Shown here: piece by piece, positions 37,090 to 49,379 of the stretch | Layout of the letters: every line of letters begins with the position of its first letter | How positions within the stretch are numbered: position 1 is the first letter of the stretch | Origin: Hirudinaria manillensis | Taxonomy: Eukaryota > Annelida > Clitellata > Hirudinida > Hirudinidae | NCBI GenBank assembly: GCA_034509925.1 | Contig: CM067529.1 | Span: forward strand, 6,921,501 to 6,985,500 | Direction of reading: 5' to 3' | Length of the DNA stretch: 64,000 nt | Position numbers and translations under genes: made by a program | The notes under the pieces: model-generated | Database searches by the model: none | The model's input: only the letters and a program-made list of their open reading frames with translations | Told to the model about the DNA's origin: nothing

Positions 37090-38000
37090 TAGCAAGGGAA
37101 GTGATAAAGGCTATAATAAGAACGTCTAAATGTCATGACAGCACATTGATACATTTGTTCTGCATTACATACTGAGTGTTATTTATCGACCTCCAAAGTT
37201 TATTTTAATAATTCCGATTCCTACTCAATCAAATTACATGATTTCAATTTAGATTTGTTGGCGCATAGCACTGAAATGCGGGACTTCCAAGGATTTACAC
37301 CAAAGCATTGTCCGCATTCAAGAATAACTCAGCCAACAAGAATTACATTAAAACCAACATTTATTTCAAAATATCTACGTTAGAGAAAGATTGTTGTTGT
37401 TATGGGATTAAAATAATAACTGATAATGTGATAATATTGGCCATCTTTCCTTTTACTTTTCCCTATGCGTCTGTTCTATTAATTTAAAGATCAGTTGAAG
37501 AATAATGAAAGTAAAATCAAATACGTTAGTGCCATTAGAAGATTAAGGTTGATTTGGGATATGTCATTGCAACAAGATGGGATGACGACGAAAATACAAT
37601 AGATGTTTTATGTTTAAATATGCTCAGGCATTCAAAAACTCAGTTAGAATGTGGATACGGATGAGTTTCAGATAGATTTAAGTAAATTATATAAGTGGTC
37701 TGAGGGAATTGACAGATGCAATTCAATGTGGGCAAGTTCTCTGTCAGGCTCACGAGGAGCAAGAATTAGCTGGCAAAAAATGTTATTCGAGGGAAAGGTT
37801 TTAACTTAATGATTATGCACAGGGATGAAACTTTGCCCAAGAAATTTATATATTATATAAAATTTTGAAATAATGCACAAGATTGAAATATCGTCAATGC
37901 TCAGTTGGAGAGGCAGTGGATAGTTACTAAGTTCCTAGATAAACAAAATATCTTGTTCTTGCAACACGATTGTCGATCCTCCCAGCAGCATGTTTCTACA
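37090..38000 (+). mobile_element. Heavily decayed LINE with endonuclease and reverse transcriptase remnants
   Basis: Plus-strand fragments in shifting frames match an APE-type non-LTR retrotransposon. They are VIYRPPK (about 37180), DFNLDLLAHSTEMRDF with RITQPTR (about 37250-37345, the endonuclease GDFN...ITQPTR block), and later DEFQIDLSKLYKWSEG (about 37650-37700), which resembles the reverse transcriptase segment just after the catalytic YADD motif (LQ.DL..L..W). Multiple stops and frameshifts show it is long dead. The boundaries are unclear. Confidence 0.6.
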
Positions 38001-38706
38001 AACCATGATAAATAAGTGAGATAAATTTAAGAATTACATCTTAAACGTAAGAATGATAAACCTTTACCCCTTTGCCAAATTGCTTAATTTTTTGGTGACA
38101 TGTTGATGGATTAGGTTTCTGCAAGAACATCTCGCAGCTGTTCAATGGAAAACAAATCTTTGTTATATTTTGTCAAAAGAGAGGCGAATATTTAGTACAT
38201 ATTTAATATTTTCCGATTAAAAATATTTAATTTAGAAGTACCTAGTGAAAGAATCATTTTACTAAGTTCTTTGAACCGAAATATTCATTATTTCAGAACA
38301 ATTTATGGTAGTTTGAGGCACTGTTTAACCATTCCTTTCTGTGATTTGATGCCCTAATTTGAATAGACTATTCAATGGATATTCTTGTCTCACCCAATTT
38401 ATGAAGTAGATGGATTTCTAATGCGCCTACCATAAAATACCAGACTACATTCTAATGTATGTCCCCCGCCAAAATATTTTAGATCCTGATCAGACTTATA
38501 TCTGGTCCTGTTGTATAATTGCTTTTAGTGACCTGAGATAAACATTGAGGTAATAAATCTTCTCTACTAATACTTTGATATCGGATCAATATTTATCGGT
38601 TATCAACTTAATTCCATATCCCTCTTTTAAGTAGAAGCTTTAAAAGTCTTCCGATCGAACAATCGCTATTGCATTCCAATACACACCCGTTAAAAACTAG
38701 AGCTTC

Positions 38707-39160
38707 ATGACACGGCTACGCCCATGCATTTTATCTTTCGAGATCTCAAATGAGTTCAAAGGTTCATATGCAAATCCCCACCTGACGATTCAGAACTACT
38801 CAGAACCAGATTTCTCGGAAACAGAGAACCTCGTCATCAGGACTTGGACCAATTATTTAAATAAGCTCTCCTGCCAGTCCTTGTCTATCAAATACCGCTC
38901 ATCAATAGAAATAAACAACGAAGTGTAGCGAGAAACTTTAATATCGAGCCATACCACCCCTGGACTATACGACATTAATATCATCATGTTCTTCAAAGCC
39001 GTGACGACGTTAGATACAAAAAATGTGGCACCAGAAGTTTGCACTGAATTTGATTGCACTAAAGGACTGGTATGTCTAGGAACAAATTTCGATATGATTG
39101 TACATAGCAACGCGCGGCGAAGCTGTCGACGGGTGATGATGGCTTTGACGTAGAAGCAAG
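38707..39160. other. Coding-like fragment of unknown origin
   Basis: The plus frame is open from 38707 to about 39150 with a single TAG (38926-38928), and the minus frame is open 38853-39218. Base composition is less AT-rich than the flanks. No family was recognised in either direction. It may be a decayed transposon gene or a pseudogene. Confidence 0.25.
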
Positions 39161-39387
39161 TCAAAGGGACTGCAGTAAAAGCATTACAAGCGCATTCAAA
39201 TACTCCGAGAGCGTTCAACAGATTCGAAAATTACAACTGAATGAAACCTCACTTCCAATTACGAAACAAAGAGATCTTGAATCCCAAAAATCATTTACAC
39301 TCGACAGTACGGCTTAGATAAATAAGACGGCGAGAAGAAAAACGCTTATAGTGCAGATATCACCGAGCAAGAGACCGCGGGGAATCT

Positions 39388-42300
39388 TTACTGGGTCTTC
39401 TTCTTTCCAAACGTCTTCAATTTGTCTGAGATGCTGATAAGAATTAATAATGAATTAATCAAATGACCTGTGGCATGATACACTCAGAACTGCAAACACT
39501 CACAGCTTTGTCACTTCTTCAATCTTTCTCTTCACCAGGTCAAAGTACTTGTTGATTTCAGCCTACGGTGGCAAAGCATCGTTGAGAATTTGGCCTCATA
39601 GCAAAAGCACAACTAATCTAAAGCCCACATAGTTTGTAGTACATACCTTGTAAACGTCATAAAACTTGGGGATGGTGAAGACGGCAACGTTGGCTGAAAA
39701 TAAAAATTAAACCGAATTTAAAATAATACCTTTAAAATAGGCTCGTACATTTCGAATCTGCAATGTTGATCATTTCAATGTTTTATAATTCACTAGTATA
39801 TAATAATTATAAGTAACAATATCACTTTGGGATTGTTTTATAATAGATGTTGGTTATCTGCAAAAATCAAAACCAACCTAGGATGATGATGGTCATTCCA
39901 TTGAACCAAGCACCAATGTAAGTCAAGACCCACAAGAACAGCCCAAACTAAAGATACGGATGAATGGCATTGAATAACTTATACTTTTAATTTATTAAAA
40001 TAATTAATGTGGTAATTTATTAAAACAATTGATATTGTAATTCATTACCTTGAGTGAGTCCACAATGTCCTCGATGAGAATCAATCTTCTCAATTCAGTG
40101 AGAATAGCTGATCCATGCTTGACTACGCTTGTTGTTAGAGTCTTGGTCTTGTTTTCATCCAGTCCAATGTCCAGCTCCAAGTATTTCCTTGCAAAATAAC
40201 CATTAGAATGAGTCACTAGGCACAGGATCTGAGCAACCATTTATTTTTAAAAATGGATGCTTTGAAATTTACAAAAATGTAACAATCAATATTGTAATTA
40301 ATAACATGACTATAAATTGAAAGATGTTATTTATCATTGATGATAGTAGAATTAACAAAACCAGATTAACTGCAACTGACTTGAATGGATTCCCTTCTCC
40401 CGTCTTTTGTATGGCAGCCAGAATGTTCTTATAGAATCGAAAAGTCAAGGTGACTGTGAGGGTGATAAGCAGCAGGTAGGCCAACACGCTCAGCACAGAA
40501 AACAGAGCCAGAGACAAGAGGAAGATGAATGAACTCAGAAACACTGCACCAGTCAGGCGGTAGTCTTTCCAGTAAATCAAGTCTACAACTGCAAACACCT
40601 CCAATTTTATGTAATGAAAGAATTTCCTGCATTAAAAAATTAATAAAAACAATGTCAAAGTGGAATGTATCATCTTTTCATAAATTATCACATCTGCATA
40701 ATCTCAACCATCAGCTATAACCAGCCTCATTACAGGCAGCTATTTAACAGCTGTTTGATGATTATCAGGTACTCATATTCTCTGAAGCACATCAATCATA
40801 AATTTCCCCCCAGGCTGTCAGGCAACAATCAAGAAAACACTCATTTGAAGGAAAACCAGACATTTATGGCTTTTTATGGCTAAATTTAAATAAAAAAAAC
40901 TAAAAAAAGTGACATCAAAAGAAACAAGACAACAATTAAGTGACTTCCTTTGCAGAAGTGTGCCAGATTCCTAATTAGTCCGTAATAGCAAAAGAACTGC
41001 GCAAAATGGGATGTTTATTTTGCCAGCAACCTTTGCTTGAGAAATAAGGTTGACAGGATTCATAACATTTCAGCTTAAGAAAAAAACAGGCACATAGGAG
41101 GGCTCACAAAACAGAAATTTTAACTTTTCAAGAAAGTCATTCAAGATATTTGAACAAAAATAGTTCCATTAAATACATCTAAATACTCAAAGATTTATTA
41201 AATAAAAAATGTCCCACGTTCTGTTCCCAAAAAGTCGGGTGAAAGCAAAGATACTAACAGGTGGTGCATTGCTGATTATCCTTAGGATGACCAAATGTCA
41301 CAGAAATATCATCAGCATTTGAGGTAGCCATCTTATTGATGAGTTCAATCGAGCTTACAACAAGGGAGTTACGTCCTTAAAAAAAGCAGACTAGCAAAGC
41401 GAAATATCCTACAACTCTTTTGTGCTCCTGTCGGCAGATGGAGACCAGACAAAAGAATCTCATCCTCCGAACAAACAGCACAGCAGGAGAGATCCTACAC
41501 AGTACCAAGGATCTGCAGAATCTAAGCAAGCCAGGTAAGAGGAGTGTGTGTATGGATGCAACAACTGCAATCTCAAAAGTAGAAAGGATTTCTTCTCGAT
41601 GGCTTTTGATGTGAAAACTTTAAATAACTTTTAAAATGGGATTTTTTTTCATGGAAAGAGAGGTTAATCTAAGAAAAATGATGCTGGGAACTTGAAACTG
41701 TAAACTGACATCCAGGTGAAAAATTTCCAAATGCTAAACAAATAATAAGAAATTATAGCACCAGAAAATAAATGAATGCCTTTAATAAGGAACAGAATCT
41801 GAAGTCATACAAATAAGTTACTGAGTGAAATATTAAATAATGTTGAGTAATTTGAAATTGATATAAATATAGCTGATGTAAATAATTGATATAAATATCC
41901 CTTTAGAATTTCTGACATTTCTATTTCTTAGGCTAAAGTACAATGTCCTAGTGAGTAAGTCAAATGACTGAATGATACAGCTCAATGTTTGCTGACTACT
42001 AATCAGGTCTGTAGTACGTCAATGCCTCACATGACCCTACAGAAAACTTGGCTATTTTTACTGGGCTTACAATCATATCAACAAAAACAGAGATGTTTTG
42101 ATTCTACAAAATGTTAAATTCATTTTTATCAATAAATTTGCAAGCATTGCAATATTCTAAAGCATTAAAAACAAAAAATTAACTTGGATGGATTATTTAT
42201 TCAGAGCAAAAATCAATCCATTATTTAAAAATATTCCCACTTTTTACTTAGTGGTCAATTATTTAACGTGTACTTACAAATCTAACTTATAAATAGCTTA

Positions 42301-42808
42301 AATGAACTTATTAACAGTTTAAATTTATAATTTATATTATACCAATGTGCCATTAATAACATTTTGCAAAAATTGAAAGCATTTTTAAACAATAATTATC
42401 AAAAATTTAACTAACCCCTTGGGTGGATATGTTCAGACCACTTGCAGCCTTTAAAATAGATTTGATTTAAATACATTTAGATAAATAATAATAGGGATTT
42501 CAACCACTGAAAGTTAGAGAAAAACAATTAAATAGACAAGCAAATAGCCTCATAAATTAGTCAATGGGGCAAATAAAATTGAATTAAGACTTTCAAATCT
42601 TACATGAATGTTTCTCTGGCATAAGAGTCCCTTCAACAGGTAGTGGTTTATTGTCACTAAGAGCAGGGGATTTTTCATCTGCAACTACCTTTCCGAGTTC
42701 ATAGCTATTATTCAGGCTAGATGTTGGAGGAATTTTTTCGAAGCCATAATCACCGGTTGTACTTTCTGCAGCCATTCCTTCAGATGGAATAAGATTTGGT
42801 TCAGCCAT
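39388..42808 (-). CDS. RTN: Reticulon-like ER-shaping protein
   Basis: Reticulons insert hydrophobic hairpins into ER tubules and bend the membrane. Exons: 42604-42808 (long-isoform first exon), 40381-40588, 40049-40187, 39878-39947, 39647-39693, 39504-39562 and 39388-39433 (TAA), all in phase. The reticulon homology domain begins FVDLIYWKDYRLTG, followed by hydrophobic hairpin 1, SFRIYK-like TFRFYKNILAAIQKTGEGNPF, and ELRRLILIEDIVDSLK. Hairpin 2 is FGLFLWVLTYIGAWFNGMT, and then IPKFYDVYKAEINKYFDLV. The C-terminus KKKTQ ends in KKTQ, which fits the KKXX ER-retrieval rule. The N-terminal exon MAEPNLIPSEG encodes 68 acidic, disordered residues. An alternative first exon is listed separately. 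Confidence 0.95.
41259..41331 (-). CDS. RTN: Alternative first coding exon of the reticulon gene (short isoform)
   Basis: ATG 41331 opens a 73-base exon (MATSNADDISVTFGHPKDNQ, then QCTT) ending at a GTTAGT donor. Like the long exon it ends in phase 1 with a T, so both can splice to 40588 and complete the same Phe codon. Reticulon genes in other animals commonly use separate promoters for long and short isoforms. No expression evidence is available here. Confidence 0.65.
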
Positions 42809-42889
42809 GATAGTACTATAATAAGCACACGAATCTGTAAAGATAATTAAAATGCACGATGATACACGCACTGATTCAAGGACTGACAA

Positions 42890-44385
42890 CGAAGTAGGCG
42901 CAAGAATTAATTTGATTCATAAATGTTAATGAGATGAAAAATACTGCATAAAAGTAAGCTCAAAACTTATAAATAAGTAAATTAAAAAATAGACCAAACA
43001 AGTATGAAAATAGACAATAACCAGCAAGCTCGCAATACCAAAGGAATCTACCGAATCTTCAGCGAAATGCACCCGACCCGAGACGATTTAAAATTATTAT
43101 TTTCTAGGCCTCACCAAAGACTCTTCATCTAATAAAACAAAAAAATATTTGCATAAAATATCAAATTAACGTTTAATTTTTTATGTAACTACAATTTATT
43201 ACTATTATTTTGAATCTGTAATAGTATTAATTTAAACAAGGAGATATAATATTTATTGATAAAGTTGTCATAAGCTCCATCAAAGACAGGTAAACAATAA
43301 TAATAATTAAAAGAAAAAGTTATTTGTGAGGAAAACGAATATTGTCGCGAAAATTAATTCTGGATCTTTGCTAATCACGTTTAAACCGTTAAAATGATCA
43401 CTAGCTTTTTCGTTCCTGTCCCATAAACATATTACAAAATACAAAAAAAAAACATTTGATACGGCCCTTGCAGAAGTCTCATGGACTTTTTTGCGGCGAC
43501 AAGCAAAAAAACGCATGATTCGCTGTCGCGCCAGCACTAATCACAACAGTATTCAGATTGCTACCTGTTTTCTTACGGTAATAAAATTATAATAATGTCG
43601 AGATACCTGAAGGAATTATGAAATTGTTATATAATAAATCCCTTTTAATTTCGGAAACTTAAACATGAAACAAAAACTGAAGTCTCTCAAAGGTCATTCG
43701 ATCAACCAAAATTCGATGAAGGGTTCATGTGTTTATTTTGAAAAAAAAATACAGCTTACGTACAAATACAGCTCCCAGCTTACTCATAAAACACAAAGCT
43801 ATGACCGTATCTCAAAAACATATACCAAAGCAAGCTCTGGGCTAATGAGTATGAACATTTCCTTTTACCTCATTTTAAACACTTGACTTGAAATTTTCTC
43901 ATCAAGTCACTTGCTAATGTTATTAATTACCAACACAAATCATAATTCAAGCAACTGCTACATTATTCAAGTCATTTTCAATGCAAAAAAAAAACTTTCC
44001 TTAGGTTTAAAAATATGATATCTATGTAAAGTTCACAATTATTGAAAATATTTATATTTCAACATTGATTCAACAAGTATTGATCATTTCAAATTGAAGC
44101 ACAAGCATGGATATTGGAAATCAGTGACATTTTAATTTTAATATATAATACCAAGAATTATCTTTATTTATCATGTAGATTATTATTCATAATCAAAGGT
44201 AACTGACCCATAAAATGAGTTTTGTCCTAATATAATTTGTATCTCATTCAACATGATGAGTTTTATAGAAGATATAAAAATAAATTTCCCAAAACTAATA
44301 AAATAATTAAATAATGTTAAATACACTGAAGCAGAAGATTATCCTGCCAAGTAAAGAATAATAATAATAAATAAATATCCAGCAA
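42890..44385. other. Spacer between the reticulon gene and the next gene
   Basis: Probably holds the reticulon long-isoform promoter and 5' UTR and the 3' UTR of the gene at 44386. I recognised no coding sequence. The small plus frame at 43665-43886 shows no family resemblance. Confidence 0.4.
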
Positions 44386-46208
44386 TCACTGCATCATTAT
44401 AATAGACTTTGTTGTCACTTGAACCTGATTTCCCAATTCTTTCATCATCGGAAGAGTAAAAAGGATGTCATCGACCAGGTCACCACTTTGAATCTTCGTG
44501 AAAATGTGAACCTGAAATTCGTGTAAATTATAGAAATAAAATTAATTAGTTAGTTAATTTAAACTTAATTAGTTTCAGGTTCTTAACAGTCCATTAAATA
44601 TTCATTGTTGGGCAACAACAGCATAAAATTACAATTTATCAGCCATTACTTAACATTTAAAGCCCTGATAGTCCAAAACAAAGAGTCTAAAATACAGAGT
44701 CCACATGACTGATGCTGACAACCACTGTTTGTTTCATCAACAAAGAATTATCTTTTACCAATATTTGGTAAGTATTTCAAAAGGGCACTGGCATTTGGTT
44801 TCTCAACCCATCGTATTTGTCTGGGACCCATTTCAAATTTCATTCCATTTTATTAAAGACCTAAGGTTTTCTCTCTGATATTTTCTCATCATTGATCCAA
44901 ATCAGTTCCTTGTCAAGAAGTCTTTGTAGTGTCAATACCACTGCTACAACATCATCTTCACTTTTTCCATCAGCACAAAATCATTTATTGTTCTATTATT
45001 TTCATTTGGTTTTAATTTTCTCATGATACAGAAATTTTGCACATATTTTTTTCATGTATTTCAGCTCTTAAATGAGATAATTAATTAAGTACATTTAAAA
45101 AGTTACAAAGTTCCCTTTAGACTACAGTGTATTAGATCTATTTACAACAATTTCTTCATATTATTACTGAACAACTGCTTCCATTTAGACAAGAAAAAGA
45201 AATGAAAGAGTGACTTTTAATATAACCAGCAATTGATTAAGGTTGTTTCAAAATAAAAAAAATTAGATTCACAAGCAGACTTGTCCAAAGAAACATGAAA
45301 ATAATTATTATGTTTCCATTTTATGACTGAAACTAAATTTTTTATCATGCCCATCGAGACAAGGTGCCTCACTTCATAAATGCAAAGAAGCAAGTAATAA
45401 ATAATTAATATTTATATTACATTAAAATAAATTAGTAATTATCATAAATATAGAGTCTTTGTGAACACTAATTTGAAGAATATCATAAAAAATCTGACAA
45501 ATTTACCTGTCTCTGTCCAACAACTTTGTACAATTCAATTTCCATCCTTGCACTGTCATTACTTCTAAGGGACATAATAGTTGTTGCTTCAGACCTCCAT
45601 ATTGCTAAAAAGTCTGCTATCTTCAAATCTAAAGGATAAAATTCATCATTGAAATCTCATGAACAAACTTATTCATTAAAGTATTGCAACTATTATTAAT
45701 TAGGTACATAACTATTACTCAACGTTTTTATTACCTTTATAATTTATATCCATCTGCAGCCAATAAATCCTTCCACCATTTGATATCTTTGATGGACTCG
45801 ATATTAAAGATTTGTCCACACCAAGAACATGTTCAGCAAAAGTTTCATAAGAACGAAGAGGGGTGCAAGTCAAATCTATTTGTTCTCCATAAGCAGTATT
45901 CATTGCATCCAAAGCTTCATCTACTCCATCATCTAAAACTAATTTTATTTGAAATGAACTCTTTATGATTAAATTTCCTACTCAGAAATCTAGCGAATAA
46001 ATAATAAAAAAAAACCTAGAAATGTTCAAACAAACATGTACTTACTGAAAACCATACGATTTTCTCCCACAATTTTGAAGCCATGTACAATTGTGCCTTT
46101 TTCCCTCATACCATCCTGTACATATCGCCAACATCCGCTTATGACATCTTTAATGTAGGCGTGTGGTCGGACCTTCACTTGAAGGAGATGTAAATGCTGG
46201 CCAGCCAT
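44386..46208 (-). CDS. Unrecognised compact four-exon gene (about 202 residues)
   Basis: I do not recognise the family, but the gene model is clean. Four exons join in phase: 46046-46208, 45735-45932, 45507-45628 and 44386-44511 (TGA). ATG 46208 gives MAGQHLHLLQVKVRPHAYIK. A longer start at 46295 is possible but would add an unremarkable hydrophobic stretch. Features are RSEATTIMSLRSNDSARME, ELYKVVGQRQVHIFTKI and a C-terminus ELGNQVQVTTKSIIMMQ. No signal peptide or membrane segment is apparent. The alternation of short strands and helices suggests a small globular alpha/beta protein. The compact exon structure and preserved frames argue that it is a functional gene. Confidence 0.75.
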
Positions 46209-46299
46209 ACTCCCCAACCTAATCGCTATGACGCAGCCGAAATTACGCCCCGACTGAACACAACAAACACTCCGAGACACCACCAGACCAATCACAATG

Positions 46300-49290
46300 A
46301 GAGGCTTCCAAATAAGTTTGAGTACAAGTTTAGTGTCATAATTAAACCTGAAATGTATTAAACATCATAAAAACTTCCCAAAACCTCACACTCTAAAAGT
46401 AGAACAGAACTCTTAAAAAATATGATAAAAACTTTATTTATGGATACCATAAATTGGCATATGCAGTTTATTTATTTTATTTCATAATCAGTGAAAGGGC
46501 AACTTAAAAGGGCCTCTCATATGATCTACAAATAATTTAAAAAAAAAACAGAGGGCGAGCGAAATGGCACCAGTAAACTAGAAACTGGAAACCGCAAGAA
46601 AAAAGTTTCCCACTGTTAAACCGGAACAATTTATTTATTTATTTATTTATTCATCTTTTTGGATGCACCAAAATTAACAACACCGCACAAATTGGACAAG
46701 AAAAAAATATAACGGTGAAACCAAGGATGCCCGAAAGGAATCTTTCCAGATTTTCGAGTATTGAAATTAAACGGACGACACCACCTCCTCAGGAAGTGAG
46801 GATATTATTAATAGTAGTATGGACTTGTATCTCGTAACATATTTTCATTAATACCAAGGAAGCATCGATAAACTTTATTACTAACTAAAAATATAACTTC
46901 GGTCAAGTGAGGCTGCTGACATCTTTCCTCTTACCAACAAGCGATTGTTATTTTAACAACATACACATATACAAAATAGTCATCGGCGTCTGTAATGATA
47001 TAATATCATAAGATGTTATAAGACAAAAATTATATATACATATATGTAATACCAAGGAAGCATCGATAAACTTTATTACTAACTAAACTTATTTAGAAAT
47101 TCTAAATAAATCGTAGTTTATTAAAACAACCTAAACAGATCGCTATATCTTAGTGGTATTTAATGTGTTAATTATATATTAATACTTGCAAATAAGGATT
47201 TCCATTGTTCAAGTTCCAATTTAAATCTTAAGAGTCGTCTCGGTTCGTTTCCAGTGGCTGAACCACAAAAATTAAGTCAAATCAAACGAAAAAGTGACAC
47301 TCCATGTCTAAGAGTTGTCGACGTTGCAAACGTTATGGCTCAATATAGCCAGAAATTAATATAAAAAAGCTGTGAATATGTTTAAAAAGTGGACAAAAAC
47401 CTAGGCCCAATAGAATCAAGCAAAATCAAATCAGAATAACTTTGACTTCTGAAAACGAGAAAGTAATCGACCTAAAAAAATCAGTTACATCATCTGCAGT
47501 TGGTAGCAAAGAATGCGTCTTTTTGGTCCGTGGTGAATCGTTTTAGAACAACTGGAATCGATGTTTGGAATGCTGTAAATTGCCGCACTCAGAGTGACTC
47601 GGATGATAACTTGTGCCGTGATTGTTTTGAAAACTGATTATACAAAAACGCAAAAACATAGCGCAGTCTCAAAATATTCTAAAACTTTTTCATTCAGCAC
47701 ACTTCGTATATTTCTTAGATTTTATAATTTTTTTCCATATTTGTGACGTCCTTTGGCAGTGCTTAAGGATGCTACCCGAATTGTAAGTAGTTCTGATTTG
47801 AGATCGTTTTCCACAAAAAGATCCTCAAAGCGAAAGTCTAAAAATATGACGAACATTCAATTCCTGATTTTTACCGATTTTTCACATCCCTTATTGCTTC
47901 AAATTCCTTTCTTGAGCTTTACGTCAACGTCAGCTGGTATAATGAAACGCGGTAATGAAAGTTTCTTAATGGTTGAACAAGCAAAACTCCCTGCTTTGGA
48001 AATGGCACTTGAAAGCTGAAGGATTTTCATTAAAAATTTCATTTACTTGGTCTCTCAACTACATTTGAAATTGTTAATATAATGTACTTTAAGTAATTTA
48101 AGACTCGGAAACTTAATTTATATTTGCTCTATTTCATATTAGTGAGAAATATAATTAAATTTGAATTTAAGGTGAATTTCGAATAAATGCGTTATTGGTA
48201 GAAAATTCATAACTTCAGGTTGTCGAAAACATTGGCTATTTTCCACCACCAATTCAATAATTAATTATGAGTCACGGTGAGGAATCTCATGGCTTATTTT
48301 TAATTTATTTAAATTTATCATTAATTTCCTCGATGAGTATTTGCACTTCGCTAGAAGTGATGCTGTTCATTCAGTTCATAATAATTGATATTTGTTTGTC
48401 TAAATTATATATTTTTCATTTAGTTTAACTAGGAAGCCTCTCGAAAAACCAGAAAAAGTCTGAAATAAAATCGGAATAGAGTCTTTAAAAACTTCTAAAA
48501 GCTTAAATTTAACGACGATAACATCACCGGGTCAAGAGTGACGAATAAAACTGATGAAATACGTCAGAAGAAATCATTCTCAACCATTAATGTTCTTTCT
48601 TTCGTTTAATACAAAAAAAAAAACAATTTAATAAAAGTAAATGTTTTGTTTTCGAGTGACCGTTTAAAATTATTTGTTTTGAATATTTAGTCAAGCAGAA
48701 TGATAATAGGACAGCTGACCATAGACTGCTCCAGAAATGATTGTTTTGGTCCGCGTGGTAGCTGGAAGGAGGTGGAGCCAAATAAAAAAAAAGAGTTGGC
48801 ACCGATCCAGGATATGTTGACCGCCAACAAATTCCAGGGGTCGTCTCGGAAAAACGAAATTTTTTTGGGGGCAGTCAGAATTTATAATATTAATTGAAGT
48901 TAATTCAAGCACGACTTTTGTTCAGTTCGTTAGACATTTTAATGAAAAGTGGAACGTTCGCATCGAGTCTTTCCCAGTCGACAAACAACAAGAAGAACAA
49001 CAACATATCCTTGTCTCTCACTTGTGGTCTTCTCCTAAATTCTCCGAAATTGGGTGGAGATTGGTTCCTAGTCTGACCCGCTTAACGAGGTCACCCCAAA
49101 AGCCCCAAAAGTCATACTCTTTCTGACTCATCCGCCCAGCGCTGACATTGCAAGAAGGTTGTTCTTATTTTCAATTTCTGTCTAAAACACGTCGAGAAGG
49201 CAACTTTGATGACTGAGAAACGAATGTTCGCCCAGTCATTGAGAAATACTGGAGCGAGGCCGCGACTTATTTTTGGAGAGCCGAGCACTT
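46300..49290. other. Long region without a recognised gene
   Basis: AT-rich. It contains a TTTA microsatellite (about 46630-46650), a 41-bp direct duplication (46849-46889 and 47047-47087), a short TATA-rich dinucleotide stretch (about 47030-47045) and scattered short open frames with no family resemblance. Confidence 0.4.
46849..47087. repeat. 41-bp direct repeat, copies 198 bp apart
   Basis: The sequence starting taataccaaggaagcatcga is present at 46849-46889 and again, identical over 41 bases, at 47047-47087. The intervening DNA is not itself obviously repeated. Confidence 0.9.
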
Positions 49291-49341
49291 TAGAAGGCGC
49301 TCAGTCGAGCTATTTTTGTTTTTCCTTCGGTAATCATCAAC

Positions 49342-49372
49342 ATGTCGGCCGGTCAAGGACGGCCTGCTAGTA
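49342..49372 (+). CDS. Candidate first coding exon of an unknown gene
   Basis: ATG 49342 in a good animal context (atcatcaacATG) encodes MSAGQGRPA and meets a strong donor (A|GTAAGT). The preceding 250 bases are CpG-richer than the surroundings and contain a TCAGTC initiator-like element at 49301. No downstream partner exon was found with certainty. It could belong to the basic or KEN gene to the right, but the phase does not match the simplest acceptor at 52798. Confidence 0.35.
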
Positions 49373-49379
49373 AGTAAGC

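Noticed and set aside
47753-48019. Plus-strand 88-codon frame after tgacgtc
   Set aside because: No family match, no splice or promoter support beyond chance, and composition like the flanks.
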